A stretch of 64,000 bases of DNA from contig NZ_PDJJ01000001.1 in assembly GCF_002563715.1 (NCBI RefSeq), positions 2,046,001-2,110,000 of the forward strand, in the 5' to 3' direction. The position numbers were made by a program, and so were the translations under genes. The notes below the pieces were generated by a model. It saw only the letters and a list, made by a program, of their open reading frames with translations, was not told where the DNA came from and did no database searches. The DNA comes from Isoptericola jiangsuensis. Its GTDB lineage: Bacteria > Actinomycetota > Actinomycetes > Actinomycetales > Cellulomonadaceae. Shown here one piece after another: positions 52,285 to 60,707 of the stretch; the first letter of the stretch is position 1, and the number at the start of each line of letters is the position of its first letter.

Positions 52285-53526
52285 TCATTCATCCGGGTCG
52301 GACGGCGTCGCGTACTGCGGCTCGGAGGGCTCGCGGACCGCGGTCACCTCGACCTCGTCGTGCTCCGTCGTCGTCGCCTCCGCACCCGCGGTCCGCAGCG
52401 TCGCCAGGGCGCCACCGGGGATCTCGAGCGCCGGGTTGAGCGTCGCCGGGTCACCGATGACGGTCCACCGGTACGGGGCGTCCAGCGCCACGCCGTCCAC
52501 CACCACGCCGGCGTCCCCGTCGAGGAACCACGTGGAGGTGACCAGACGCACCCCGTTGAGCTCCACGACCTCCGCGCCCGCGTTGCGCAGCTCCTCGAGC
52601 ACGTTGAAGAGCTTCGCGGCCTCCAGGACGCCCTGCGGGTCCCGCACCACGATCTCGATGCCCGGCCCCACGGCCGGCAGCCGGCCCGACAGGATCCCCT
52701 CCGACGCGGCCCGCTGCTCGGCCAGGTCGAGCGCCGCCTGCGCCTGCCCCGTGCCCGACGCCAGCTCGTCGCGGGTCCGCGTCAGGTCCGCCACCTCGTC
52801 GGACAGCCGCTCCGAACGCTGCGTCACCTCGTCCAGCAGCCGCACCAGGTCGTCCTGCCGCGCCGACGACAGCGGGTCCTGCGCCGACTGCTGCACCTGC
52901 ACCACCAGGGCGAACCCCAGCAGGCCGCACAGCAGCGCCGCCAGCCCCTGGGAACGCGTCAGCTCGGGGCGCAGCGCGGCCCCCAGCGCGGCCCAGCCCG
53001 TCCGACGCGGCGCCTGCGCCTCCCCGGCGGTCCCTCCCGCGGGCGGGTCGTCCGTCCCCGGCTCCTCCCGCTCCGGGCCGGGACCGGCGGATCCCGGGCC
53101 GTCCGGCACGTCGTCGACCTCCGGACCGGGCAGCGGGGCCCAGACCGGTCCGGCGACACCGGTCGCACCCGGCCCGGCCTCGCCGGACGCCACGTCCTCG
53201 CCCTCGGGCCGGACGTCCTCGGCGACGAGGTCGGCCCCGACACCCTCACCGTCACCCGGCGCAGAGTCCGCGCTCCGCGCGTCCCGAGCGCTGGACGCGC
53301 CCTCCCCCGCCGAGTCGGCGGTGTCACCGGCAGCGCTCGACGCGCTCGGCACCTCGGGACTGCCCGACAGGTCAGGCGCGCCCTGTCCGTGCGTCCCCGG
53401 TTCACGGCCGTCCGCCGCACCGTGACCCACGTCGGCACCCGCCACCGCCGCCGCACCGTCGTCCGGCACCGGCGACCCTCCCGACGGCTCCTCCGGCATC
53501 CCCGTCCCGCCCGTCCGCACGCTCAC
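52285..53526 (-). CDS. DUF881 family membrane protein (Rv1825-like)
   Basis: The 413-aa protein has a long acidic, Gly/Pro/Ser-rich N-terminal region (residues 1-190), one membrane helix (GLAALLCGLLGFALVVQVQ near 195-213), a coiled coil (RLLDEVTQRSERLSDEVADL) and a DUF881 extracytoplasmic domain (GIEIVVRDPQG, VVELNGVRLVTSTWFLD). The DUF881-Sbp-DUF881 cluster is conserved in actinobacteria near division genes. The GTG overlaps the sbp stop. The disordered extension is longer than in the partner DUF881 protein. Confidence 0.85.
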   Translation of the reverse strand: MSVRTGGTGMPEEPSGGSPVPDDGAAAVAGADVGHGAADGREPGTHGQGAPDLSGSPEVPSASSAAGDTADSAGEGASSARDARSADSAPGDGEGVGADLVAEDVRPEGEDVASGEAGPGATGVAGPVWAPLPGPEVDDVPDGPGSAGPGPEREEPGTDDPPAGGTAGEAQAPRRTGWAALGAALRPELTRSQGLAALLCGLLGFALVVQVQQSAQDPLSSARQDDLVRLLDEVTQRSERLSDEVADLTRTRDELASGTGQAQAALDLAEQRAASEGILSGRLPAVGPGIEIVVRDPQGVLEAAKLFNVLEELRNAGAEVVELNGVRLVTSTWFLDGDAGVVVDGVALDAPYRWTVIGDPATLNPALEIPGGALATLRTAGAEATTTEHDEVEVTAVREPSEPQYATPSDPDE

Positions 53527-53855
53527 GCCTTGAACAGGTGCCGACGGATCGCGGCAGCGTTGGAGAAGATCCGGATGCCCAGCACCACGACCACCGCCGT
53601 CGACAGCTGCGCACCCACACCCAGCTGGTCACCCAGGAACACGATGAACGCCGCCACCAGCACGTTCGACAGGAACGACACGACGAACACCTTGTCGTCG
53701 AACAACCCGTCCAGCCGCGCCCGCAGACCACCGAACAACGCGTCCAGCGCAGCGACCACCGCGATCGGGAGATACGGCTGCAACCCGACCGGGACGGTCG
53801 GCTGCAGCACCAGACCGGCCACCACGCCGATCACGAGGCCGACGACGGCGATCAT
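53523..53855 (-). CDS. sbp: Small basic protein (DUF1290, Sbp family)
   Basis: This 110-aa, three-helix membrane protein reads IAVVGLVIGVVAGLVLQPTVPVGLQ at the N-terminus, then VVAALDALFGGLRARLDGLFDD and VLVAAFIVFLGDQLGVG. It matches the Sbp/DUF1290 family found between two DUF881 genes. Start and stop overlap neighbours by 4 nt. Confidence 0.9.
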   Translation of the reverse strand: MIAVVGLVIGVVAGLVLQPTVPVGLQPYLPIAVVAALDALFGGLRARLDGLFDDKVFVVSFLSNVLVAAFIVFLGDQLGVGAQLSTAVVVVLGIRIFSNAAAIRRHLFKA

Positions 53856-54712
53856 GGACTCTCCTCCTCGGAATCACCGGCGTCGTCCGACACCGGCTCG
53901 GCAAACCTCAACGACTGCTGACCACCGCTGGACAACGACAGCTCGTCCGCCACGTCCACACCGGTCCTGATCCCCCACTGCGACGACAACAGTTGCGTGT
54001 ACGCCGGCGCACCCGTCCGAGCGTACGCAGCCTGCAGCTCTTCCGGGTCACCCACGGCCTCGACCACGTAGTCCGGACCCGGCAACGGCACCAGGTCCAC
54101 CATGATCGCCTCACCCGCGTGCCGGATCGCCGACAACGACGTCAACCGCTCCCCACCCACGCTGATCGCCTCCGCACCTGACGCCCACAACGCGTTGACC
54201 ACCGTCTGCAGGTCCACCGCCTGCACCCGCGAGCTCGACGCCGACCCGTTCTCGTCCAACCGGTCACCGTCCGACACCGTCACCACCAGACCCGGACCCG
54301 ACACCGCCTCCGCACCCGTCACCACACCGTCCAGCCGCAGGTCGTCCAGCAGACCCTGGTCACGCGCCGCCAGCACCTGCTGCTGCAACGCCGCGATCTC
54401 CCGCGACAGCTCCGCCGACGCCGCCCGCGACGCCTCCACCTGAGCCTGCCGGTCCACGATCTCCTGCTCCAGCAGCTCACGCGCCTCCACGGCACCCGAC
54501 GGCGCTCGCAGCTGCATCGCCGCCGCCGTCGTCATCAGACCGAGCAGCACCGCCACCAGGATCAGCAGCACCGTCCCCGCACCGCGTCCCGGCGCCCCGC
54601 CGGCCGCACGCCGCTGCGCCGCCTCCGCGTACCCCGGGTCGAGCGGCTTCTCCATCACCTCGACCAGCAGCGTCATCGACTCGTCCGGCCGCCGCCGCGC
54701 CGGCGCCGTCAC
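53852..54712 (-). CDS. DUF881 family membrane protein (Rv1823-like)
   Basis: The 286-aa protein has one helix (TVLLILVAVLLGLMTTAAAM near residues 43-62), a coiled-coil segment (RQAQVEASRAASAELSREIA), and a DUF881 domain with GPGLVVTVSDGD and LQTVVNALWASGAEAISVGGERL. It overlaps sbp and pgsA-like genes by 4 nt, so the four genes form one coupled operon. The sequence around 53880-54500 is AT-richer than the flanks. Confidence 0.88.
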   Translation of the reverse strand: MTAPARRRPDESMTLLVEVMEKPLDPGYAEAAQRRAAGGAPGRGAGTVLLILVAVLLGLMTTAAAMQLRAPSGAVEARELLEQEIVDRQAQVEASRAASAELSREIAALQQQVLAARDQGLLDDLRLDGVVTGAEAVSGPGLVVTVSDGDRLDENGSASSSRVQAVDLQTVVNALWASGAEAISVGGERLTSLSAIRHAGEAIMVDLVPLPGPDYVVEAVGDPEELQAAYARTGAPAYTQLLSSQWGIRTGVDVADELSLSSGGQQSLRFAEPVSDDAGDSEEESP

Positions 54713-55311
54713 GAGCCCGCCCCCGCGCCGTCACGCACCAGCTCACGCGTACGCGCCACGTACTGCAGACCCGCCCACCAGTACAGGCCGATCCCCCACC
54801 ACGTGAACGCCCAGCCCAGCACCACCGCCACGTCGCCCACCACACCCGGCGAACCCGCCAGGAGCAGCAGCGGGAACGCGTACAGCAGCGCGAACGTCGC
54901 CGCCTTGCCCACGAACGACACCGGCAACGGCCCGTACCCGCGCCGCGCCAGTACCGGCACCAGGCACGTCAGCATCAGGTCACGCGCCAGCACCGCCACC
55001 ACCACCCACCACGGCACCAGGTCACGCCACGCCAGACCCACCAGCGTCACCAGGATGAACAACCGGTCCGCCACCGGGTCCAGCATCTGCCCCAGCTTCG
55101 TCACCTGGTCCCACCGTCGCGCCAGGAACCCGTCCAACCAGTCGCTCACCCCGGACACCGCGAGCACCACCAGCGCCCACACGTCCTGCCCGGACACGAT
55201 GAGGACCGCGAACACCGGTACGAGCGCCAGCCGCACCATGCTCACGGCGTTCGGCACGGTCCACACCGCCGATCCCGCCTGTCTCGCTGCTTGCACCCTC
55301 ACCACCTGCAT
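54709..55311 (-). CDS. CDP-alcohol phosphatidyltransferase (PgsA-like)
   Basis: The 200-aa membrane enzyme carries the CDP-alcohol motif: SDWLDGFLARR followed by KLGQMLDPVADRL, giving the D-x2-DG-x2-AR-x8-G-x3-D-x3-D pattern. It makes a phosphatidyl-alcohol, such as phosphatidylglycerol phosphate or a phosphoinositide precursor. Its position matches mycobacterial pgsA2 (Rv1822). The open frame reaches GTG 55356, with ATGs at 55335 and 55311. TAGGAT (55339-55334) predicts transcription from about 55327, so ATG 55311 is preferred. Confidence 0.88.
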   Translation of the reverse strand: MQVVRVQAARQAGSAVWTVPNAVSMVRLALVPVFAVLIVSGQDVWALVVLAVSGVSDWLDGFLARRWDQVTKLGQMLDPVADRLFILVTLVGLAWRDLVPWWVVVAVLARDLMLTCLVPVLARRGYGPLPVSFVGKAATFALLYAFPLLLLAGSPGVVGDVAVVLGWAFTWWGIGLYWWAGLQYVARTRELVRDGAGAGS

Positions 55312-55414
55312 CGACCCCGGAGCCTGCGCCGACATCCTACGCAGGACCGGCACCACCGTGCGTCAGTGGGCAAACTCACCGACCCCCACCCTGCCGCCCG
55401 CCACCGGAGCCGCG

Positions 55415-55572
55415 TAGGATGGGGCGATCCCCTCGGAGTTCGTCGTCCTCCCGCGTGTTCCCAGTTCCCCGGTCACAGAAACCGGGCCGTTGTGTGTGTA
55501 CGGGACCCAGCGACCGCCTCGCCTCGGCGACGCAGGACTCCCCACACCACCGACGAAACGGTCACCCACGCG
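55415..55572 (+). promoter_or_regulatory. Promoter and long 5' leader of the DEAD-box helicase gene
   Basis: TAGGAT (55415-55420) is the likely -10, implying a leader of about 145 nt. The leader contains a CCCGGT/ACCGGG hairpin near 55468-55486 and a CCGT/ACGG hairpin around gtgtgtgt near 55487-55503. There is no Shine-Dalgarno sequence before the ATG. Cold-shock DEAD-box mRNAs commonly have long regulatory leaders, so post-transcriptional control is plausible. Confidence 0.45.
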
Positions 55573-57408
55573 ATGAGCAACGACACCACCATGCCCACCG
55601 AGACCCAGCCGACCTTCAGCGACCTCGCCCTGCCCGCAGCACTGCAGGCCGCCGTCGACGACCTCGGCTTCACCACCCCCTCCCCCATCCAGGCGCAGGC
55701 CATCCCGCCGCTCCTCGCCGGCCGCGACATCACCGGCGTCGCCCAGACCGGCACCGGCAAGACCGCCGCCTTCGGCATCCCCCTGCTCGCCGCCGTCGAC
55801 GCCGACGCCCCCGTCGCCCGCGGCCACGTCCAGGCACTCGTCCTGACCCCCACCCGCGAGCTCGCCCTCCAGGTCGCCGACGCCATCTCCACCTTCGCGT
55901 CCCACCTGCCCGGCGTCCGCGTCCTGCCCGTCTACGGCGGCTCCCCCTACCAGCCCCAGCAGTACGCCCTGCGCGACGGCGTCCACGTCGTCGTCGGCAC
56001 CCCCGGCCGCGTCATGGACCACATGGAGCGCGGCGCCCTCGTCCTCGACCAGGTCAAGGTCCTCGTCCTCGACGAGGCCGACGAGATGCTCCGCATGGGC
56101 TTCGCCGAGGACGTCGAGACCATCTTCGGCCAGGCCCCCGAGCGCCGACAGGTCGCCCTCTTCTCCGCGACCATGCCCCCCGCCATCCGCGCCGTCGCCG
56201 ACACCCACCTCACCGACCCGGTGCAGATCAGCATCGCCCCCCAGTCGACCACCACCGAGAACGTCGAGCAGACCTACGCCGTCGTCCCGTTCCGCCACAA
56301 GGTCGGCTCCCTCCTGCGCGTCCTCGCCACCTCCGACGCCGACGCCACCATCGTCTTCACCCGCACCCGCGCCGCCGCCGAGGAGGTCGGCTCCGCCCTC
56401 GTCGAGCGCGGCGTCTCCGCCGCCACCATCTCCGGCGACGTCGCCCAGAAGGAACGCGAGAAGATCGTCGAGCGCCTCCGCTCCGGCGCCCTCGACGTCC
56501 TCGTCGCCACCGACGTCGCCGCTCGCGGCCTCGACGTCGAGCGCATCGGCCTCGTCGTCAACTTCGACATTCCCCGCGAGGCCGAGGCCTACGTCCACCG
56601 CATCGGCCGCACCGGCCGCGCCGGACGCTCCGGCCGCGCCCTCTCCTTCGTCACGCCCCAGGAACGCGGCAAGCTCAAGCACATCGAGCGCACCATCCGC
56701 GCCCGCCTCACCGAGGTCGAGATCCCCTCGCCCCGCGACGTCTCCGCGCACCGCGCCCAGACGCTCCTCGGCACCGTCCCCGCCCGCGTCGAGGCCGGTC
56801 GCCTCGACCTCTACACCGAGCTCCTCACCGCACAGCTCGCCACCACCGAGGACGGCGCCACCGGCACCGACCCCCTCCAGGTCGCCGCAGCCCTCCTGGC
56901 GCTCGCGGTCGGCGACGACGGCCCGCAGCACCGTGCCGCGCAGGAGGAGCACGAGAAGGAGCGTGCCGAGGTCAAGGGCGGCCGCACCCGGGAGACGCAC
57001 CGCGCCGAGCGCGTGGACCGCGACGGCGACCGCACCGGGCGCCACCCGCGCTCCGAGCGTGGCCGCGACGACCGTCGTGACGACCGTGGCCGCGGCATCC
57101 GCCGTCCCGCCGAGGGCACGCGGTACCGCATCTCCGTGGGCCACACGCACGGCGCCCAGCCCCGCGGCATCGTCGGCGCGCTGACGAACGAGGGCGGCCT
57201 GCGCGGCGCCGACATCGGCAAGATCGACATCTTCGGCAACTTCTCGCTGGTCGACATCACGACGCCGCTGGACGACAACCAGATGCACCGGCTCGGCCGC
57301 GCCAACGTCGCGGGCCGCCAGCTGCGCATCGCCCTCGACAAGGGCGCGCCGGAGCGCCGGGCGCCCCGCACCGAGCGTCCCGAGCGTCGCCCGGCCCGCC
57401 AGTACTGA
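55573..57408 (+). CDS. deaD: DEAD-box RNA helicase, DeaD/CsdA type
   Basis: This 611-aa helicase has motif Q (FTTPSPIQAQAIP), motif I AQTGTGKT, motif Ia PTRELA, motif II DEAD (VLDEADEMLRMGF), motif III SAT, motif V ARGLDVE and motif VI HRIGRTGRAGR. A charged Arg/Glu/Asp-rich linker follows near residues 460-510, then a DbpA-like RNA-binding domain (YRISVGHTHGAQPRGIVGAL). It remodels structured RNA in ribosome assembly or cold shock. ATG 55573 starts the conserved N-terminus; upstream in-frame codons are in the leader. Confidence 0.93.
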   Translation: MSNDTTMPTETQPTFSDLALPAALQAAVDDLGFTTPSPIQAQAIPPLLAGRDITGVAQTGTGKTAAFGIPLLAAVDADAPVARGHVQALVLTPTRELALQVADAISTFASHLPGVRVLPVYGGSPYQPQQYALRDGVHVVVGTPGRVMDHMERGALVLDQVKVLVLDEADEMLRMGFAEDVETIFGQAPERRQVALFSATMPPAIRAVADTHLTDPVQISIAPQSTTTENVEQTYAVVPFRHKVGSLLRVLATSDADATIVFTRTRAAAEEVGSALVERGVSAATISGDVAQKEREKIVERLRSGALDVLVATDVAARGLDVERIGLVVNFDIPREAEAYVHRIGRTGRAGRSGRALSFVTPQERGKLKHIERTIRARLTEVEIPSPRDVSAHRAQTLLGTVPARVEAGRLDLYTELLTAQLATTEDGATGTDPLQVAAALLALAVGDDGPQHRAAQEEHEKERAEVKGGRTRETHRAERVDRDGDRTGRHPRSERGRDDRRDDRGRGIRRPAEGTRYRISVGHTHGAQPRGIVGALTNEGGLRGADIGKIDIFGNFSLVDITTPLDDNQMHRLGRANVAGRQLRIALDKGAPERRAPRTERPERRPARQY

Positions 57409-57449
57409 GCCCGCCCCGGCCGGGGCCGCGCGGCCTCGGCCCGGACAGC

Positions 57450-57495
57450 ACGAAGGACGCCCCGCAGGTCATGTGACCTGCGGGGCGTCCTTCGT
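57450..57495. terminator. Bidirectional terminator hairpin
   Basis: A perfect 22-bp inverted repeat (57450-57471 with 57474-57495) lies between the convergent helicase and PH-domain genes. Confidence 0.85.
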
Positions 57496-57511
57496 ACGTC
57501 CCGCGCCCCCC

Positions 57512-57970
57512 TCAGGACGGGTCGGGCGCCTCGCCGAGCTCGCGCACGAGGCCGCGCAGCCGGCGGGCCTGTGCCATGCCGCGCTCGCCGTCGGCGCGCT
57601 GGATCGCCATGACCGCCAGCGTGCCGCCGTCCGCGAGGTCGAGGATCACCCAGGAGTCGTCACGCTCGAGGCGCACCTCGACGATCTCCGGCCACTCGAC
57701 GCGACGCGTCCGGACGACGTTGCGCACGGTCAGACCGTCCCGGTCCGGCCGTGCGTGCACCCCGCCGAGCCGCCACAGCAGCCACAGCGCGCCCAGGGCG
57801 AAGACGACGAAGGCACCCCGCGTCCCCGCGTCGAGCAGCACCCCGTCCGGCACGAGGACCGCGATCGCGAGGCTCCCCCCGACCGCGACCGTCCCGGTGA
57901 CCACGACGGCGACCTGCGTCCACCACGGACGGAAGACGCGGAACCGCGGGTCCTCGCCGGTGGTGGCCAC
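57512..57970 (-). CDS. PH-domain (bPH) membrane protein
   Basis: The 152-aa protein has two N-terminal helices (WTQVAVVVTGTVAVGGSLAIAV and AFVVFALGALWLLWRL), then a bacterial PH-like domain (HARPDRDGLTVRNVVRTRRVEWPEIVEV). The function of this group is unknown. The GTG start lies 2 nt after the hisG stop, so it is probably cotranscribed with hisG. Confidence 0.82.
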   Translation of the reverse strand: MATTGEDPRFRVFRPWWTQVAVVVTGTVAVGGSLAIAVLVPDGVLLDAGTRGAFVVFALGALWLLWRLGGVHARPDRDGLTVRNVVRTRRVEWPEIVEVRLERDDSWVILDLADGGTLAVMAIQRADGERGMAQARRLRGLVRELGEAPDPS

Positions 57971-57972
57971 GG

Positions 57973-58821
57973 TCAGAGGCGGCAGGCGTGGATCGACGTG
58001 ACGATGATGCCGCGCGCGCCGACGTCGTAGAGGGCGTCCATGACGCGGTTCGTCTCCGACCGGCGCACCATCGACCGCACCGCGGCGGACTGCCCGTTGT
58101 GCAGCGGGGAGACGGTGGGCGACTCGAAGCCGGGCGTCACGGCCACGGCGGCGTCCACCAGCTCGATCGGCACGTCGTAGTCCATGAGCACGTACTCGCG
58201 GGCGGTGAGCACACCCTGGAGCCGGCGCGTGAGGATCTCCAGCCCGTCGGGGACGGCGTTCCCTGCCCGCCGGATGAGGACGGCCTCCGAGCGCAGGATC
58301 GGCTCGCCGAACACCTCGAGACCGGCGGCGCGGAGCGTCGTGCCGGTCTCCACGACGTCCGCGATGACGTCCGCGACCCCGAGCTGCACCGAGCTCTCCA
58401 CCGCACCGTCGAGGTGGACGATGGCGGCCGGCTCGACACCCTGCGCCGCGAGGTGGGACGCGACGAGGGTGGTGTACGAGGACGCGACCCGCCTGCCGGC
58501 GATCTGCGCGACGTCGGTCACGGTCCCGGCCGGCGCGGCGAACCGGAACGTCGACCCGGCGAAACCGAGGCCGAGGTGCTCGACGGCGTCGGCACCGGAG
58601 TCGAGGAGCAGGTCGCGGCCGGTGATGCCGACGTCGACGGTGCCCGCGCCGACGTAGACGGCGACGTCGCGGGGGCGCAGGAAGAAGAACTCGACGCCGT
58701 TGTCGGCGTCGGTCAGGACCAGCTCGCGGGTGTCGCGGCGCTGGCGGTAGCCCGCCTCGCGGAGCATGTCGGTGGCGGGGGCGGACAGGGATCCCTTGTT
58801 GGGGACGGCGATGCGGAGCAT
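57973..58821 (-). CDS. hisG: ATP phosphoribosyltransferase
   Basis: This 282-aa long-form HisG begins [19 protein letters not shown] and has [16 protein letters not shown], the PRPP-binding region [38 protein letters not shown], and the C-terminal ACT-like histidine-binding domain ending in [15 protein letters not shown]. It catalyses the first step of histidine synthesis and is feedback-inhibited by histidine. ATG 58821 is preferred over TTG 58830 because agagg lies about 9 nt before it. hisE lies 70 nt upstream. Confidence 0.95.
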   Translation of the reverse strand: MLRIAVPNKGSLSAPATDMLREAGYRQRRDTRELVLTDADNGVEFFFLRPRDVAVYVGAGTVDVGITGRDLLLDSGADAVEHLGLGFAGSTFRFAAPAGTVTDVAQIAGRRVASSYTTLVASHLAAQGVEPAAIVHLDGAVESSVQLGVADVIADVVETGTTLRAAGLEVFGEPILRSEAVLIRRAGNAVPDGLEILTRRLQGVLTAREYVLMDYDVPIELVDAAVAVTPGFESPTVSPLHNGQSAAVRSMVRRSETNRVMDALYDVGARGIIVTSIHACRL

Positions 58822-58891
58822 CTCGGGCAACCTCTTCGTTCGGTGGGCGGGACGTGCGGGCCGTGCGCGTCGCGGCAGCGGTGCCGGACGC

Positions 58892-59155
58892 TCACAGATG
58901 CGCGTACACGTCCTCCAGGGTGAGGCCCTTGGCCAGCATCAGCACCTGCAGGTGGTACAGGAGCTGGGAGATCTCCTCGGCGGCGGCCGCGTCCGTCTCG
59001 TGCTCGGCGGCCATCCACACCTCGGCGGCCTCCTCGACGATCTTCTTGCCGATCGCATGGACGCCGGCGTCCAGCTCGGCGACGGTCCCGGACCCGGCGG
59101 GTCGGGTCACGGCCTTCTCGGAGAGCTCGGCGAACAGGGAGTCGAAGGTCTTCAC
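58892..59155 (-). CDS. hisE: Phosphoribosyl-ATP pyrophosphatase
   Basis: The 87-aa protein is a MazG-like His[19 protein letters not shown], the metal-binding [17 protein letters not shown], and the C-terminal [18 protein letters not shown]. It hydrolyses phosphoribosyl-ATP, the second step of histidine synthesis. GTG start with TAGGGT (59167-59162) 6 nt upstream on the minus strand. Confidence 0.95.
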   Translation of the reverse strand: MKTFDSLFAELSEKAVTRPAGSGTVAELDAGVHAIGKKIVEEAAEVWMAAEHETDAAAAEEISQLLYHLQVLMLAKGLTLEDVYAHL

Positions 59156-59235
59156 CCCACCACCCTAGACGGGTCGACCTCCCCGGGTCTGGGCTGGTCC
59201 GGTGTGCGGGACGCACGTCACAGGGTTTCCGATGC

Positions 59236-59251
59236 GCTTGGCACACTATTT
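59236..59251 (-). repeat. Repeat motif copy C (inverted), AAATAGTGTGCCAAGC
   Basis: A 16-nt match on the minus strand to 7977-7992, preceded by agaaa-type A-rich sequence like copy A. It lies between the rpe terminator and hisE, about 80 nt upstream of the hisE start. Confidence 0.75.
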
Positions 59252-59265
59252 CTACCGGGAGAGAA

Positions 59266-59294
59266 GGTCGGGCGAGGTGCTCCCCCGCCCGACC
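59266..59294 (-). terminator. rpe terminator hairpin
   Basis: A 9-bp stem (59266-59274 with 59286-59294) downstream of rpe on the minus strand, followed by ttctctccc. Confidence 0.65.
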
Positions 59295-59313
59295 CGACGA
59301 CCGCGGCGGCCGC

Positions 59314-59976
59314 TCAGTGCACGTGCGCCGACGCCATGTCCCGCAGGACCGCGATCTCGGCCGGCACGCTCTCCGCCCCGTAGACGGCCGAACCCGCCAC
59401 GAACACGTTCGCCCCCGCCTCCGCGGCCCGCTCGATCGTCTCCCGGGACACTCCCCCGTCGACCTGGACGTGGACGTCGAGCCCCGCCTCGCTCACCGCA
59501 CGGCGCACCCGACGGATCTTCGGCAGCGTCCCGTCGATGAACGACTGCCCACCGAAGCCCGGCTCCACCGTCATCACCAGGATCATGTCGACCTCGCCCA
59601 GCAGGTCCAGGAACGGCTCCACGGGCGTCGCCGGCCGCAGCGCCAGCCCCGCGCGGGCGCCCAGCCGGCGCAGCTCGCGCGCGAGCCGCACGGGAGCCTG
59701 CGCCGCCTCCGCGTGGAACGTCACGGACGCCGCACCCGCCTCCGCGTACGCCGGGGCCCACCGGTCCGGGTCAGCGATCATCAGGTGGCCGTCCACCGGC
59801 ACCGGCGACACCTGCACGAGGCGCTCGAACACCGGCAGCCCCAGCGTCAGGTTCGGCACGAAGTGGTTGTCCATGACGTCGACGTGGGCGTAGTCCGCGG
59901 TCGAGATGGCGTGCAGGTCGCGCTCGAGGTTCGCGAAGTCGGCCGACAGGATGCTCGGGTTGATCAGCGCAGGCAT
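59314..59976 (-). CDS. rpe: Ribulose-phosphate 3-epimerase
   Basis: The 220-aa TIM-barrel enzyme has [13 protein letters not shown] at the start, the metal/substrate motif [36 protein letters not shown] near residue 137, and [10 protein letters not shown]. It interconverts ribulose-5-phosphate and xylulose-5-phosphate. TAGGCT (59988-59983) ends 6 nt before the ATG. It shares a 40-bp divergent promoter region with an acetyltransferase gene. Confidence 0.96.
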   Translation of the reverse strand: MPALINPSILSADFANLERDLHAISTADYAHVDVMDNHFVPNLTLGLPVFERLVQVSPVPVDGHLMIADPDRWAPAYAEAGAASVTFHAEAAQAPVRLARELRRLGARAGLALRPATPVEPFLDLLGEVDMILVMTVEPGFGGQSFIDGTLPKIRRVRRAVSEAGLDVHVQVDGGVSRETIERAAEAGANVFVAGSAVYGAESVPAEIAVLRDMASAHVH

Positions 59977-60016
59977 GCGCCCAGCCTAGGACGCCCGGAC
60001 GCTAGGCTCCCGCGGT
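59977..60016. promoter_or_regulatory. Divergent leaderless promoters (rpe / acetyltransferase)
   Basis: On the minus strand TAGGCT (59988-59983) ends 6 nt before the rpe ATG. On the plus strand TAGGCT (60003-60008) ends 8 nt before GTG 60017. The arrangement mirrors the pafB/DUF3866 region. Confidence 0.6.
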
Positions 60017-60553
60017 GTGACCACCGCCCCCTCCCCCGCGCCGGGCGGCGCCCGCCCCCGGGTCCGCGCCGCCACCCCGGACGACCTCACCATCGTCGCG
60101 GCGATCTTCGCCCCGTACGTCCGCACCACCGCCGTGACGTTCGACGAGGAGCCGCCGACCGCCGAGCAGTGGGACGCCCGCCTGGCCGACGCCCGGACAC
60201 GCGGCCTGCCGTTCCTCGTCGCCGAGCTCGACGGAGAGGTCGTCGGGTACGCCTACGCGTCGCCGTGGCGCCCCAAGGCCGCCTACCGGCACACGGTGGA
60301 GGACACGATCTACCTCGCGCCCGAGGCCCAGGGGCGCGGTGTCGGCACCCGCCTGCTGTCCGCGCTCCTGGACGCCTGCACGGCGGCGGGGGTCCGGCAG
60401 GTCGTCGCCGTCATCGCGGACGACCCGGCCGCCGCGGGGTCCATCCCCCTGCACCGCCGGTTCGGGTTCGCCCCCGCCGGGACGCTCCAGGACGTCGGGT
60501 TCAAGCGCGGCCGGTGGGTGAGCACGGTCCTCATGCAGCGCACGCTCCACTGA
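60017..60553 (+). CDS. GNAT acetyltransferase, phosphinothricin-acetyltransferase-like
   Basis: This 178-aa protein resembles Pat/YncA acetyltransferases: VRAATPDDLTIVAAIFAPYV, the RHTVEDTIYLAPEAQGRGVG acetyl-CoA loop near residue 97, and PLHRRFGFAPAGTLQDVGFK near residue 150. It probably N-acetylates an amino-acid-like compound; methionine sulfoximine or sulfone detoxification is known for relatives. The start is leaderless and divergent from rpe. Confidence 0.88.
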   Translation: MTTAPSPAPGGARPRVRAATPDDLTIVAAIFAPYVRTTAVTFDEEPPTAEQWDARLADARTRGLPFLVAELDGEVVGYAYASPWRPKAAYRHTVEDTIYLAPEAQGRGVGTRLLSALLDACTAAGVRQVVAVIADDPAAAGSIPLHRRFGFAPAGTLQDVGFKRGRWVSTVLMQRTLH

Positions 60554-60707
60554 TCGCCGCCCGCCCGTCAGGGCCGGGCCACGTCGCCCGAGGGGTCCAC
60601 GGGCCCCGCAGACGCGTCCGCGCGCGCCCGGAGCCCTCGGACCCGGTGGCTCCGGGGCGCCCTGCGAAGGCCCCGGGCTGCTCTGCGGGGCCCGGCGGCT
60701 GCTGGTG

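Noticed and set aside
59236-59251. TTGGCACAC read as a sigma-54 -24 element
   Set aside because: No TTGCA-like -12 element follows at the right distance, and actinobacteria generally lack sigma-54. The sequence is better explained as a third copy of the AGTGTGCCAAGC motif.
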